A stretch of 64,000 nt of DNA from positions 375,389 through 439,388 of the forward strand of contig NRSV01000019.1 of assembly GCA_002286855.1 (NCBI GenBank), in the 5' to 3' direction. Position 1 is the first letter of the stretch; each line of letters opens with the position of its first letter. The notes beneath the pieces were generated by a model, which saw only the letters and a program-made list of their open reading frames with translations, had not been told where the DNA came from and made no database searches. A program made the translations under genes and the position numbers. Of this stretch, positions 33,875-44,462 are shown in pieces. The DNA comes from Bipolaris cookei. Taxonomy: Eukaryota > Ascomycota > Dothideomycetes > Pleosporales > Pleosporaceae.

Positions 33875-34723
33875 CTTCGCGGAGAAGGAGCAGGGTTAGT
33901 CCAACAGGGTGATGCAGGAGTTGGGGATCAAAAGACGGCTGCGATTCTTGGTAAGATATAGCGGCCACCGTGCATGCCATAGATATGTAATACCAGGTGA
34001 AACCTAGAGGGGAGGGAGCCATGACCGGTGCAGGGACTAAAAGGCCGGAGCCGTGTTCGTGTCATGCATGTGGCGATGGCGCTCGCATGGTGAGTTGACT
34101 TCGGTCTACAACGGGCACGGGCTAGCATTGAACAGAACGCAAATGTGGCAAGCGAGCTGGGGGCTGACTGCTCTAGAGTTGATAGGCTACCTAGTAGAGG
34201 GTGACGGCTGTCCTCTGTCGCAGCCGTCGAGCTTTTCTTCGCTTCCCGCTGTCGCCGGGGAAATGCAACCGCGAAGCGTCATTGGCGGGCTGGCGGAAAT
34301 GGGCCAGGCGTCAGGCCATGAGCATGCACAAGACGTGGTCTTGTTTGCAGCGGCCGGCGAGGATGAGTAATTGATGAGGAAATATAGGCCTGGTTGAGTC
34401 CTGTGCAACGGCAATGTGGCGTGACAAGATAGACTGCCGATACTCGAGTGTCTGTCATGACTTTGGCAGGCTTAATCTCTAAGTCGTATCTGGAAATGAG
34501 AGCGAGGCGACGGTGAAGGTCATAGGTGGGTTTTTAGCGAAGCTTTTTACCTGAGATAGCCAATTTTCGTCGCCGAGAGGGCAGTGTCAGGAAGTAATCG
34601 GCGCAAGGGCCGGAGGTGGTGCCCAACGCACGCAGGCGTAAGTAAGGCGAGAGGAAGAAGAGATCATAGAAGCTTCGCTGATTGGCAGAATGCTTGACTC
34701 GCCTTCGTTGTCTTCTCCTGGTT
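33875..34723. other. Upstream region of the purine permease, no gene seen
   Basis: About 850 bp, probably promoter and 5' UTR. No ORF with coding character. Confidence 0.5.
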
Positions 34724-34726
34724 TTA

Positions 34727-34847
34727 GGGCCTGTTCACCCCGTTTTCCATCACAATCTAGATGAGCCTAGCTGCAACGCTAGCCAGTCCCCCTGCTAAAG
34801 CGCTAAACTCAAAACGGAGAACGGAGAACGGAGAAGTGAACATGCCC
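34727..34847. mobile_element. 121-bp MITE with TTA target-site duplication
   Basis: The ends are imperfect 12-bp terminal inverted repeats, GGGCCTGTTCAC on the left and GTGAACATGCCC on the right (one mismatch). Both sides are flanked by TTA (34724-34726 and 34848-34850), the duplication typical of PIF/Harbinger-type elements. The interior is non-coding and holds three near-copies of ACGGAGA next to the right end. Family assignment is inference from TIR length and duplication. Confidence 0.8.
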
Positions 34848-34850
34848 TTA

Positions 34851-36687
34851 GGTAATCGCACCGTTTGTTATTTCAGAATACCCCATTTTTAGATATTGTA
34901 CAGTAGTTGCTTTCTTGCTGCGTACTTTCTGCCTGGAGTTTGTAACAAGCTCCCTAGAGTCTGTTATACTGCTTGTGTGCGCCGTTGGTACCCAGAACAC
35001 GGCTCTCGTTCTTGCCATCGTTTCGATTGGGCCAGTTTCTGTCGCTTCTATCCTAGCCCGGCTGGCAGTCCTAGTGTTTTAAATCGAATCTGTTTTGGCG
35101 ACTTAAACTTTGCTGCTGTGACTGATCAGGTAGTTAATAAAGGCGGCTGTTGTAGTGTTATCGCTGGTATCCTCTGGTTGCATTTGGATTCGGATTTCAG
35201 TTAGAAGGGCAGTTACCGTAATTCGCGCTCTCCTGGTCTAGAAATCCTCTACCACGGACGAACCGGGGGTCGTTTAACTAACGAAATGATGACTCACCCT
35301 AGGCCGTACTAAGTTTCAGTATTTTGCATATGACTAGGAATTTCTTCTCTAGAGTTTGTATGAAGCCAATCAGGGTGGCTTCTCATAACGGCATGGGGAG
35401 ATGCACCTGGAGTTGTGGGTTCAGCTGGTTCCAAGCCCGGGCGGTGAATTGATGCTCTCCTCCGCTCAATTCGGCGTCTTAGCATAGCCGCATTATGCCC
35501 TGTAGTATTGCGTAGCAACACTGTCGGAAACCACCATCTCCTCATGTCGAATATGAGGGGGTTTACTGAGGTGAATCCCGCATCTGAAACCATCGTCTAT
35601 CTATCTGACCAGTACCAGAATGTAAACATTGCCTATAAGCTGGGCCAGTAATTTTATCGTACTTGTAGAAGACTGTTATGCATCTAAGTCTCCCATTGGC
35701 AAAGTTCTCTTCGATTCTTACATCTCCGGGAGTATTGGCATTCGTATTTGCTTTGAAGGTATCTCTTCTCTAGTGGTATCAACGGCAACACTGTCGCTTC
35801 CAACGGAGGCAAATGGAAGTGGAGAAGAGCGCATGGCTAGGTCGGCTCATTACTCATTACGCTGGTGGATGGCGATTGAGTAGATCGGCGGGAGTATATA
35901 TGCTGGCTACGGGTTTCTTTAGTACTACCGCTAGGAGCTTGTAGTACTTATCCGTGAGTTTCTGAGCCCAGTTCTCTATACCTTTGCCTTCTAGCACTGC
36001 TATCTCCGCTATAGTGTTAAGTTCCGTCTAACACTATAATATTTCGCTGCCTTTTGAGCACATGCTAAGATTGTTCTAGATTATCGCTCGGTTTGATGCG
36101 TCGATAAAATCGTGCGTATTTTGGTAACGTATCCTTGCTCCTATTTCTATAGTATCTTTTAAGTATTTAATCCGGGGACTGTCTGGATAGAAGCACCTAG
36201 TTACGTCTAGTTAGAATTTGACGGATCTACCCATTGCTTAAACTCCTTTGTTATCTTCCTAGATTCTCTTTTTTGGAGTTGATGCCTGTAGTGCTAGTGC
36301 GTAATTTGAGTTTAGGCAGGATTGGTGTAACCGCGTTTGCCATTGCTGGTACTGTGCCGGAATGTATGGGGTGTATCTTGTTTGCCCGTTCTCAGGAGGC
36401 GGTGTGGTGTAGTTGTCTCTCGTTTGAATTCGTAGTCGTGGTATTACGCCCATACTGATTTTTATAGGCCTTGATTGCCTAGTTTAGCATATTAGTGAGA
36501 AAACTAACGTATTTCACCATCGAGCGGCGCAGTCTCCCCACCAAAACAACGTCGCAACAATAGCGCGTGATGTCTCAGCAACCACAACCTCTAAAAAGCT
36601 ATACTAAAGCTAATATCCAAATAGGAATATCTAAGCTTACTAGAAACTAAATTTGAAGTATTTAACGAGTTTAAAAAGTCTATACCG
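34851..36687. other. Degenerate, repeat-like AT-rich region, possibly old retroelement on the minus strand
   Basis: No intact gene. On the minus strand around 35880-36230, short protein-like stretches (such as IKYLKDTIEIGARIRYQN and GKGIENWAQKLTDKYYKLL) are interrupted by many stops and frame changes. Their style recalls retroelement polyproteins, but no catalytic motif is preserved, so this is only a suggestion. The region lies between a MITE and a Fot1/pogo element. Confidence 0.3.
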
Positions 36688-36689
36688 TA

Positions 36690-37641
36690 ACGTCTGTCAC
36701 GGGCGAGTGACCGGACGTGCCAAGACCCAACAACTTCTACCACACCACCACTATTTTACGTGATGCCCCTACACAACAAATTAAACCCCCCTTCAAAAGA
36801 GCCTGAAATACAGCTTGCACTTCAAGCTACCCAAAGAGATGCGACACTCAATATACCAAAGGCTGCAGCAATCTACAGTGTATCTGGAAGTACATTAAGG
36901 AGAAGACGTGCAGGAAAGCTCTCTCGTCAAGATTACATGCCCAACTCAATGAAGCTCCTTGTGAAAGAAGAGGAGAGAATTTTTGACTATATACTAGATC
37001 TTGATGCACAAGGATATCCACTATGTCTGCCTGCTGTCAAAAATCTAGCTAATTCTTTACTAGCTGCTCGCAACTGCGAGCCTGTTGGCCAAAATTGGGT
37101 TAGTACCTTTGTAAAGCGCCACCCAGAGCTCCAAACTAAGTTTAGTCGAAAGTATGACTACAAGAGAACTCTCTGAAGATCCTGAGCTTGTGCAGGGCTG
37201 GTTCCGCCCTGTACAGAATACTAAAGCCAAGTGTGGGTTTCAGGAGAATGACATCTACGATTTTGATGAGACGGGCTTCATGATAGGCATTCACAGCTCT
37301 TCAGCAATACAGAAGAAAAGAAGCCTAGTAGTAGAAGATGGAGAGAGACTGGCAGTTCTAAGATTGTTTGGGGTACGCAGTGATAGGAAGGAGGCAAGAA
37401 GGGGAAGTCTACTGAGGCAGGTGAACCATTATAAAGGCGCTGTGGACGCTGTGGTGAGACTGGACATAACTTACACACCTGTAAGCAAGCTGTGGAATTA
37501 GATTCTGAATAGAATAGGCTATTCTAATTCCTATTTACTGTTGTGGTTGTAGTGTGATAGCTAGATAATGGTTGTGAAGTTGTTGGGATCTTGGCACGTC
37601 CGGTCACTAGCCCGTGCCAGTCACTCGCCCGTGACAGACGT
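36690..37641 (+). mobile_element. Internally deleted Fot1/pogo-type (Tc1-mariner) DNA transposon
   Basis: Terminal inverted repeats start ACGTCTGTCACGGGCGAGTG and match over about 48 bp (36690-36737 against 37576-37641), flanked by TA on both sides (36688-36689, 37642-37643). The right repeat carries about 18 extra bp, a near-duplicate of its inner unit. Total length is 952 bp, about half that of a full Fot1-type element; the missing part is most of the catalytic domain. It cannot encode its own transposase but still has both ends. Confidence 0.9.
36763..37501 (+). pseudogene. Broken Fot1/pogo transposase
   Basis: The ATG at 36763 opens a frame with a Psq-type helix-turn-helix (LNIPKAAAIYSVSGSTLRRR) followed by a CENP-B-type HTH (WVSTFVKRHPEL). 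A frameshift at about 37165-37175 breaks it; the next frame resumes with EDPELVQGWFRPVQNTK and NDIYDFDETGFMIG, where the first Asp of the DDE triad lies. After about 37370 the sequence jumps to unrelated C-terminal residues, so the second Asp and third acidic residue are gone. Inactive by frameshift and deletion. Confidence 0.85.
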
Positions 37642-37643
37642 TA

Positions 37644-38535
37644 AGGCTTAAATAGATACGTGTTTTCCTAGAAATGCGATTCTAGATGAAAATTATCCTG
37701 GGATCTGGCATAGTTGTAGATTAGCTCTAATGTATATCAAAAATCTGATCGCATAAGCAATTCTCTCCTAAAACTTTATTTTTTGGCTTATCTTGGCAAA
37801 AGTTAAAAGGGCCGTGGCAGGCGGAGAACTTGTCACACGCATGCCCGCCTGAACCTGGGGGGCCACTCGTCTCATGATGCCTGCACCCGTTGACATATAC
37901 TCACTCCATACTAAGTATGGTACCTACGCACGTATCTGACTACTTGGCCAAAAATACATGCTGTCTGGCCTCCCGGGGCCTCGTAACGATCCATCGAGAT
38001 CCATCGGCTACATACTTACTGCACTTTGTAGTACGTGCCTACGCGCAGATACCTCACACTGCCGTCTGCACTGCATGTACCTGAGTACTCATCTATGTAC
38101 ATATAACGGCCGCGGAATTGGCACACATTGCCCAGTGGCTCTCCTCCATGTAAGCGCGTACGCTGCGCCAGTCCCGTACCAGTCAAGCTGCAACTGTTCA
38201 AGACAATGCCCAGCTACTAATGGCTTTTTGGGCCGGAACGCAGAACAGGATACCTGTACTTACTAGACACTACTAGTTGCCCATCGGCGCCTGTCGGCAT
38301 TTCGTCGGCGCCACTGTATACATAATTTGCCGTTCGAGGCGAAGCCACCACTTACGGCCGCTCCGACGCACAGCTCTTATTCAGCTTCCTTGCACGCTAG
38401 CACGGCTGGCTGGTCAGGATGCAAGTCGTTGTCGGGCTCGAGACTGGTTTAGGGGCATGGTGGTAGTTTCCAAGGCGGCTGCCGAGTAGCTCAAATGTGT
38501 ACATCGACCGATGATCCCCCCCACCCTACTCAGCA
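37644..38535. other. Intergenic region, no gene seen
   Basis: Between the transposon and the methyltransferase-domain gene; includes its promoter. No coding-like ORF. Confidence 0.6.
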
Positions 38536-40476
38536 ATGTTCGAACCAACGACCGACATGTTCCCAGGCTTTGATGTACCTCCTGGCCATGCAGAGACCGT
38601 AGGAGCTCGCAAAGCCCGAAAAGCAAGAGAAGAAGAAGAGGCTGCTCGCCGGTCCAGCTCGGCCAATTCACAGTCGTCCGCAAGCGTGCACAGCATTCCC
38701 ACGACAAGCGGCAGAAGTCACAACGCATCGACTCACAAGTCAAAAGAAAAGACCGGTTTCGGCGGCTGGTTTTCCAGAAACAACAAAAAAGGCATCCAGG
38801 AAATTTCGCCCTTGTCACCAACTGCCACGCAAACTGTCGAGATACCATCCCCAGTGACCGACACAGTCGACCCTACGCTCGAGACAGACCCTACACTAGC
38901 ACCAGCTCCCCCAACTGCGCCCTTGGATGCGCCCTTGGATGCGGATAAATATCTGTTTCCAAGCCCGCCCTCATTACCTGCCGATAAGCATGTCCAACCC
39001 TTACCTCCACGAAAGAATTCGCTGGTTCCCATGCCTTATCCTCCACCTACTAGTGAACTTCCTCCGACGCCGGGTTCAGGATTGAATGGCATTGGCAGCC
39101 CAGCAGGTATGTGATGGCTACCTCTGTGCTCGAGTTTATTGGACCTTTGTCGATCGAACATGCTGATACAATGTGCAGACGCAAGATCCCAAATCTCCTT
39201 CAGCCGACGCGCTTCATACATGCCAGCTAGCATCGCAACATCAAAAACTAGTATCTTCTCTAGCGCCTCTGGCTATGAAACAATTGCCTCTGAAATCATA
39301 TCTGAGACTGCTTCGTATGCCGGATCAAGTCACCTCCAAGGTCCTGTTTTCGAAGCTGTTGAACGTGGCTCGCGGACTGGAAGTGTGAAAAGCAATGAAC
39401 GTGACCATAGTAGCAAGGCTAGCTCGTCACCCTTTGCTCGCGCTTTGGCAAAAATCGAAAGTGCTAGTGCACGTATAATGTCCGCACGTCTGAGCGAAGA
39501 ATGGGAAGGCCTCGATGACGACGAAAGCTTTCAAGAAATCATGTTTGAGAAGCGGCTTTGGGCCTTGACAGCGTACCGGCGTCTAACGCAAAATAAATCC
39601 TTGCAGTCACCTGTACATGAACTGCTCATCAATGCTCGCCCTGGGGAGCAGAGAAGAGTACTTCAGATCCACGGCTCCATAGGTAAGTCCATGATCAAAC
39701 CACGCCATCTGCCAAGTTGGTACTGACCGTATGTAGCTGATGGCTGGATGCTTGCAAATCGCTATCCTGCTGCAACTGTGTATACCCTCTCTTCTACACA
39801 GGCCTCTCCTCCCGCCGCTTATCCTGCTCCAATGAATCACCACTCACTTTATGTTCCATCTCTTGCATCACAATCGCCATTCCCGGATAACTACTTCGAC
39901 GCCATAATCTCGCGCTCGGTTACCACAGTTCTCCGAAATGACGAATGGGCTCGCATGTTTTTTGACTGCATGCGCGTGCTTAAGCCAGGAGGCCAGATTG
40001 AAATACTTTCAGTCGATGCGCACATGAGTTGTGAAGGGCCTAAAATGGCCTCTTGGGTCGATGAGAATCTGTCTATCCGACTTGAGTCTCTTGAAATAAG
40101 CAAACAGGCTTCCGATACAGTTCTTGACACAATGGAGATAGTAGGCCTAGAAAACATCCGCCGTGCACGCATAGCACTTCCTGCGCAGCCGCCCAAGGGA
40201 ATGCCCAGATCTGCACCAGTCCCGCCCTACGCCAATGGCGGTGCGCCAACACCACAAGACGTGCTCGACAATACCAAGATGATGGCATTCTTGGGTCGGC
40301 ATTTTTACCAAACCCTATACGGCAGGTTCATGCACCTCGATCAAGGAGATGAATGGTTCTGGGCGCACAAAGAACTACGCGACGAGTGCGACCACTACAA
40401 GACCAAGATGATTCTTACAATTGCCTGTGCTCAGAAGGCAAATCCAGTGTCTCATGATGATGATTATTCGGATTGA
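38536..40476 (+). CDS. SAM-dependent methyltransferase-domain protein (type 11-like), 604 aa
   Basis: Probable class I SAM methyltransferase with a long disordered front half. Exons 38536-39106, 39179-39682 and 39737-40476 join in frame (introns 72 and 54 nt). Seen: N-terminus MFEPTTDMFPGF followed by Arg/Glu-rich and Ser/Pro-rich sequence (to ~residue 290), a helical linker, then the Rossmann part: FPDNYFDAIISRSVTTVL (end of strand 4) and MRVLKPGGQIEILSVD (strand 5) near residues 410-460. The usual first glycine-rich SAM motif is weak: VLQIHGSIGADGWMLANRYP, formed across intron 2, is in the right place but degenerate. Activity and substrate are therefore open; it could be a catalytically altered member. 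Confidence 0.82.
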
Positions 40477-41255
40477 TCAACACAATGGGTGGCCACCTTC
40501 ATCTGAAACGCAACATGATACCATTTTCTGCAAGGGTTGGTGTAATCGGCCGAACCACCGCGTAAGAGCTTACCCTCACCCTTACCCACGAGCTTTTCTC
40601 GATCAGACTCTGAATGTTCTTGCAGTGCTTCCTTTATTTCAGTCACTAGCGGTTTTGTTCTTTCGTAAGGAACGCAAGCAATATATCCAAACTTTTTTTC
40701 TTCCCGTTTTGCGTCTGAGACGCATTGAATAAAGCCTCTCCGATATGTTAGATCCATCAAAAGGGACGTGCCGTTCTATCCTATCTTGATACAAATGACA
40801 CTAAATTATGTGTACGTAAATTATAATCACTACTTCTTGCAAATTTGCTGAGAAGAAAAGGGCCAAGGCCGATCCTAGTAAGGGGTCCGACTACTACATA
40901 TTCGTCTATTGTACGCGAAGTTGTGAGAATCCGGTTCAGATTAGTTCCGGTAGTAAGTCCTTTGAGTAGCGTAGCGCGCACTAACTTTTCTTTTTACCCA
41001 ATCATAGCATATTGCGATCAGTCAGGCTGAGAAAAATGAAGAGGTCCATGGAAGACGAGAGAAATCTGAATCAGGGGTGCCCCCTTTAGATAAAGGAGGA
41101 AACAGGAGTGTTAGCTGTGGTTGTGTCTTCTCTTGGATTCTGCTTACAGGCTTCGCTGCCAACAGAATGTTACTGCGACAAGTAAGCGAGACGCAATTGT
41201 GAAGACGTCACGACTTCTAACGGTCTTGTTCAAATTAAATACAAACTAGGTCGAT
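40477..41255. other. Intergenic region, no gene seen
   Basis: 3' flank of the methyltransferase-domain gene, then AT-rich sequence without coding-like ORFs. Confidence 0.55.
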
Positions 41256-41549
41256 ATGAACTTCGTACTCTTATTCCTAGTTATTGGTGCTTATGAGACT
41301 AGCGTACTTTGCGATTCCTACCTAAAGCCGCTTCGCATGAGCGACGAGGCATACAACAATATTCGTCATTCATCCTCCGAGAGGCTACATAGGAGACAAC
41401 AGAGTTATTGTTTTCGGGATGATTATTTCTTGTTTCACCTCTGGCTTATTGCCTATGCTCTTTCTAGCGCTTACCACGGTGGAGCACAGTGGTCTTGGCC
41501 CAAGACATTTTCGGACCATCTTGATTATTTTGCTTGCCCAAAATGCTAA
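41256..41549 (+). CDS. Candidate small secreted protein, 97 aa
   Basis: Not recognised. The first 20 residues (MNFVLLFLVIGAYETSVLCD) look like a signal peptide; a basic HRRQQ stretch near residue 46 could be a processing site. Later residues include an aromatic-rich segment and a CPKC ending. Only a single exon was seen, with no splice support, and the second half overlaps other ORFs, so the end may be wrong. Its nearness to a decayed LysM gene 220 bp downstream suggests a secreted-protein locus, or that this is a misread 5' part of that gene. Confidence 0.3.
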   Translation: MNFVLLFLVIGAYETSVLCDSYLKPLRMSDEAYNNIRHSSSERLHRRQQSYCFRDDYFLFHLWLIAYALSSAYHGGAQWSWPKTFSDHLDYFACPKC

Positions 41550-41771
41550 TTTTCCGCTGTACGATGTAGTTTCGACACATTTACGGAACAGCTTTGAGGG
41601 CAGGGGCAACCCTACCAACAGTGTAGCATGTCACTATCGTCATCTCGTCCGACAATTACATAAGACTACTCTTCTTCCTTTTCTAGAATCTTCATTCAAG
41701 GCAGCTCTCACATTCTCTTTAATACATACGAGCAACTCCTACTCTTTTTACTCTAATACCTTTGCATAATC

Positions 41772-42223
41772 ATGATGCGTATCGACGTTATGTTTGCCCT
41801 TACTTCCCTCTTGGGCATGACGGATGCTTTGCGCCGTAGTTGCAGGCACAGCCCCCAAAACTGGGGCGAAGGGTGGTACTACAGCGTCAGCGGGGACACG
41901 CTCAACATTGTCGCAGCAGACTTCTGCGTCAACCTTAATGTCGTTGCGCAATGAAGCGGCAGACGCGACGATTTCAACATCATCTTCCGCCAGGTATCAA
42001 ACCGGGGCTTCCTTGCTGCCCCCGCCGACGCGACTGCCGCAAAAACAGTCCGAATAGTGACGGCACCTATGCCTTTATCTCAGGCAACACTTTGAGTTCG
42101 ATTGCTGGTGACTCTTGCATCACAGAAGATGCATTGGCGTTTAAGAACTCGCATTTGCTCAGAAATAAATACAGCATAAGAACTGGCTGGGTAATTCAAA
42201 TTCCTTGTAGTTTTAATCAGTAG
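41772..42223 (+). pseudogene. LysM-domain secreted protein, frameshifted
   Basis: LysM proteins bind chitin; fungal secreted ones often shield the fungus from host chitin sensing. The ATG at 41772 gives a short signal-peptide-like start (MMRIDVMFALTSLLGMTDA) and the first part of a LysM domain (YYSVSGDTLNIVAADFC). This frame stops at 41952-41954. From about 41951 another frame supplies what looks like the rest of that domain (PPGIKPGLPCC) and a second LysM domain (TYAFISGNTLSSIAGDSC ... WVIQIPC) ending at 42223. I tried splice solutions between the two frames and found none in phase, so a frameshift is the simplest reading; a sequencing indel is the alternative. Confidence 0.6.
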
Positions 42224-42707
42224 TTCTTGTCCTGCTGCCAGTACTGTGAGTACTCGTAATTCCCTTACGTCTGGAGGAAGAGCATTATTAGCTCATATTT
42301 TAGAAAACAAATTATATTTGATCGATAAGTAGCAGTGCTGTTAACTGCGCTCTCACACAAGTGGACCAGGATAGTTCCACAATATCCAGTCGGTAGAGGC
42401 TTGGGTTACAACAGAACTGTAGCAGCATAGACAACCGGGATGATAAGAGAATTAGATTTAGCTGATACCCACTGAGATACAAAGAGGGCTTACACATCGT
42501 TGTAAAATGCCAGTATGTGTAGATTCCTATAGCGTTTGTGTTCACTATTGTGAGAATCGCCCCACTTCTCCGTTTGCGCATTCTAGAAGCGACCAAACAG
42601 TTGAATATTTCACACAATCTTTCATGTCAAATCAATATTTTAGTGCATGTTCTCTACTAAGAACCCAGTCCAGTCATATGCAATCCGAGCACAACCCGAA
42701 CGTTACC
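42224..42707. other. Intergenic region, no gene seen
   Basis: About 480 bp, AT-rich, no coding-like ORF. Confidence 0.5.
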
Positions 42708-43231
42708 ATGACTTCTGAAGATCCTTATGAACACGCAAAGATTGGCAGGATCATCGCAGGTAAGCATCTTACTTTTGACAGTCTCAAGTACCGCAAACAT
42801 CAATCATGCTCCCTCATTATAGACATGGAGACACTCCTCCCTTTATCATCGATAGAGCGCAAGGACTACCTACGCTGCCGCACCACATACGGTCTCCTCT
42901 CCGCAACATACAAGCACATCAACGACTCGAACAACCCCGAGAAAGAATATTAGAACTATAAGGCGTCGCAAAAGACCTGCGTCACCGCCTAACCAACCTC
43001 GAACCCCCCAGAGATTTTCCGCACAAATTCCAAGCCCTCCTCGACGAGCTCCAAGCAGAAATCGATACTGTGCTCAAATCGGGCGTGACGGTCGACTTTT
43101 TGATTCATGGGCTGCGAGGTATGTTGGAGGAGACGGATGATACGCCTGTGCTGAAACGTGAACCCGTCAAGATGGTGGATGAGGCGCGGCTGAAGAAGGT
43201 AAGGGAGGAATTGGCGGTCCGGAACTGGTAG
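42708..43231 (+). pseudogene. Decayed gene of unknown function
   Basis: Family not recognised. The ATG at 42708 (MTSEDPYEHAKIGRIIA) leads to a good intron at 42760-42822 (GTAAGC...TATAG), then METLLPLSSIERKDYLRC... ending at a stop at 42951-42953. Protein-like sequence then continues in a different frame, past a TAA near 42959, as VAKDLRHRLTNLEPPRDF and LLDELQAEIDTVLKSG to a stop at 43229-43231. One frame change and one stop inside an otherwise coherent charged helical protein point to a pseudogene. Confidence 0.5.
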
Positions 43232-44207
43232 ACCACGGCTAAAGAAGCGGAGTGGAGGGTTAGAGCAGTAGTACGGTAGTGATTGGTGGCTGCGGTTCTG
43301 TGACGTATCATGGATGCTCCGGTTGAGCTTTCACGGAACGTTAGGAAGGGCTCTTTAGGTACATAAAGCTAAAAGTAGATATTTTTTTCTTGGAAATTTG
43401 TCTCTTGGCTTACTAGTACAGAACGCGTGTATGTGTAGAAGAATAATTGTAAGACATAACTCAATTCTCGCTAGTTTCACACCAACGGTCAAAGGGTACC
43501 GTGTTGTTAAAATTTGCTATATGTGAGCGTGAAGTTGCTCCGATGAACAAAAATGCAGGAACTTGGGTGCTGTGCGATACCTAAGCTATGTTTTTGATGT
43601 ATATTCAGGCTATACCACTGGTCCATGTGGAAGGACTCATCATAAGCTAGTTTATAAGCAACTTGACTTAGCAAGGATGGAACCAACACGATCATAAAGG
43701 GGCACATGTGACTGACCGTAGTTTGTTTTGACCTAGTGCTTCTAAGGAATTGTGGCATGTGCAATCTCTTACAGTCTGACAGATGAGGCACAAGTACAGC
43801 AAATGGATTGCAAGAAAAATCGAATAAAACTCCTTAAACTAGCTCTTGTTCGTCAATCAGCATGTACCTCGCCACTAGCACCATGACCATGTCTTGGTCC
43901 ATTGCGTCTACGTATCAACGACAGGACTCAGTATCCATCAAGAAGGGTTACCCCCACAAGTGTCTCCAAACATTTGGCCAACATTTTAACCTCTTGTCGA
44001 TACCGCGTTGTGCTGCACAGTCATCAAGACCAGGTAAGCGTCATTATTAATCCGGGCCCCACAAAGACCTCGTTTACTGTTTCTAAATTGGCCCTGAAGC
44101 CTTGACAGAACGTTGCCTTATGCATCGCCAGGCCACCATCTACCCTGCCCCTCGGATGACACGTATAGACGCTGACCCCAGCAGCACACGCCTTTGTATT
44201 CGTAGAC
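43232..44207. other. Intergenic region, no gene seen
   Basis: AT-rich. The ORFs are short and without character, apart from the possible extension of the small secreted candidate that follows. Confidence 0.5.
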
Positions 44208-44462
44208 CTAACAGACAGTGTCAGACAAACTTTCCATAAGTGTAGCAACAAACGCACCCCAAGGCTGCCGCTGAAGTCTCCACCAAAGCGTGCTTCTACC
44301 AATGGTATTTCCACCAGTCTCAGGGAAGCACTCGTCTCTAAGCCAAAGACCTCGTTTGGCAAGATTCGAAGAGGTACCAGGCACTTTCATAGGAGCAGGC
44401 GCTGCGATTACGCCCGTGAACGCAGTTCCTGCGGCAAAGAGGGAAACGGTTGCGATTCTCAT
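44208..44462 (-). CDS. Candidate small secreted protein with Kex2-like site, 84 aa
   Basis: Not recognised. The ATG at 44462 gives a clear signal peptide (MRIATVSLFAAGTAFTGVIA, probable cut before APAP), then a propeptide-like stretch ending LAKR, a Kex2-type dibasic site. The mature part is Trp/Arg-rich. The frame ends at 44208, but an overlapping frame (44362-44024) continues with cysteine-containing sequence (KACAAGVSVYTC), so the gene may be frameshifted or have an intron I could not place in phase. Confidence 0.4.
   Translation of the reverse strand: MRIATVSLFAAGTAFTGVIAAPAPMKVPGTSSNLAKRGLWLRDECFPETGGNTIGRSTLWWRLQRQPWGAFVATLMESLSDTVC

Noticed and set aside
35420..35450. tRNA B-box-like GGTTCCAAGCC
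   Set aside because: No matching A-box, acceptor stem or anticodon arm could be folded around it.
41940..42010. An intron joining the two LysM frames
   Set aside because: All GT donors before the stop are in the wrong phase for the CCAG acceptor at about 41993, so splicing cannot restore the frame.
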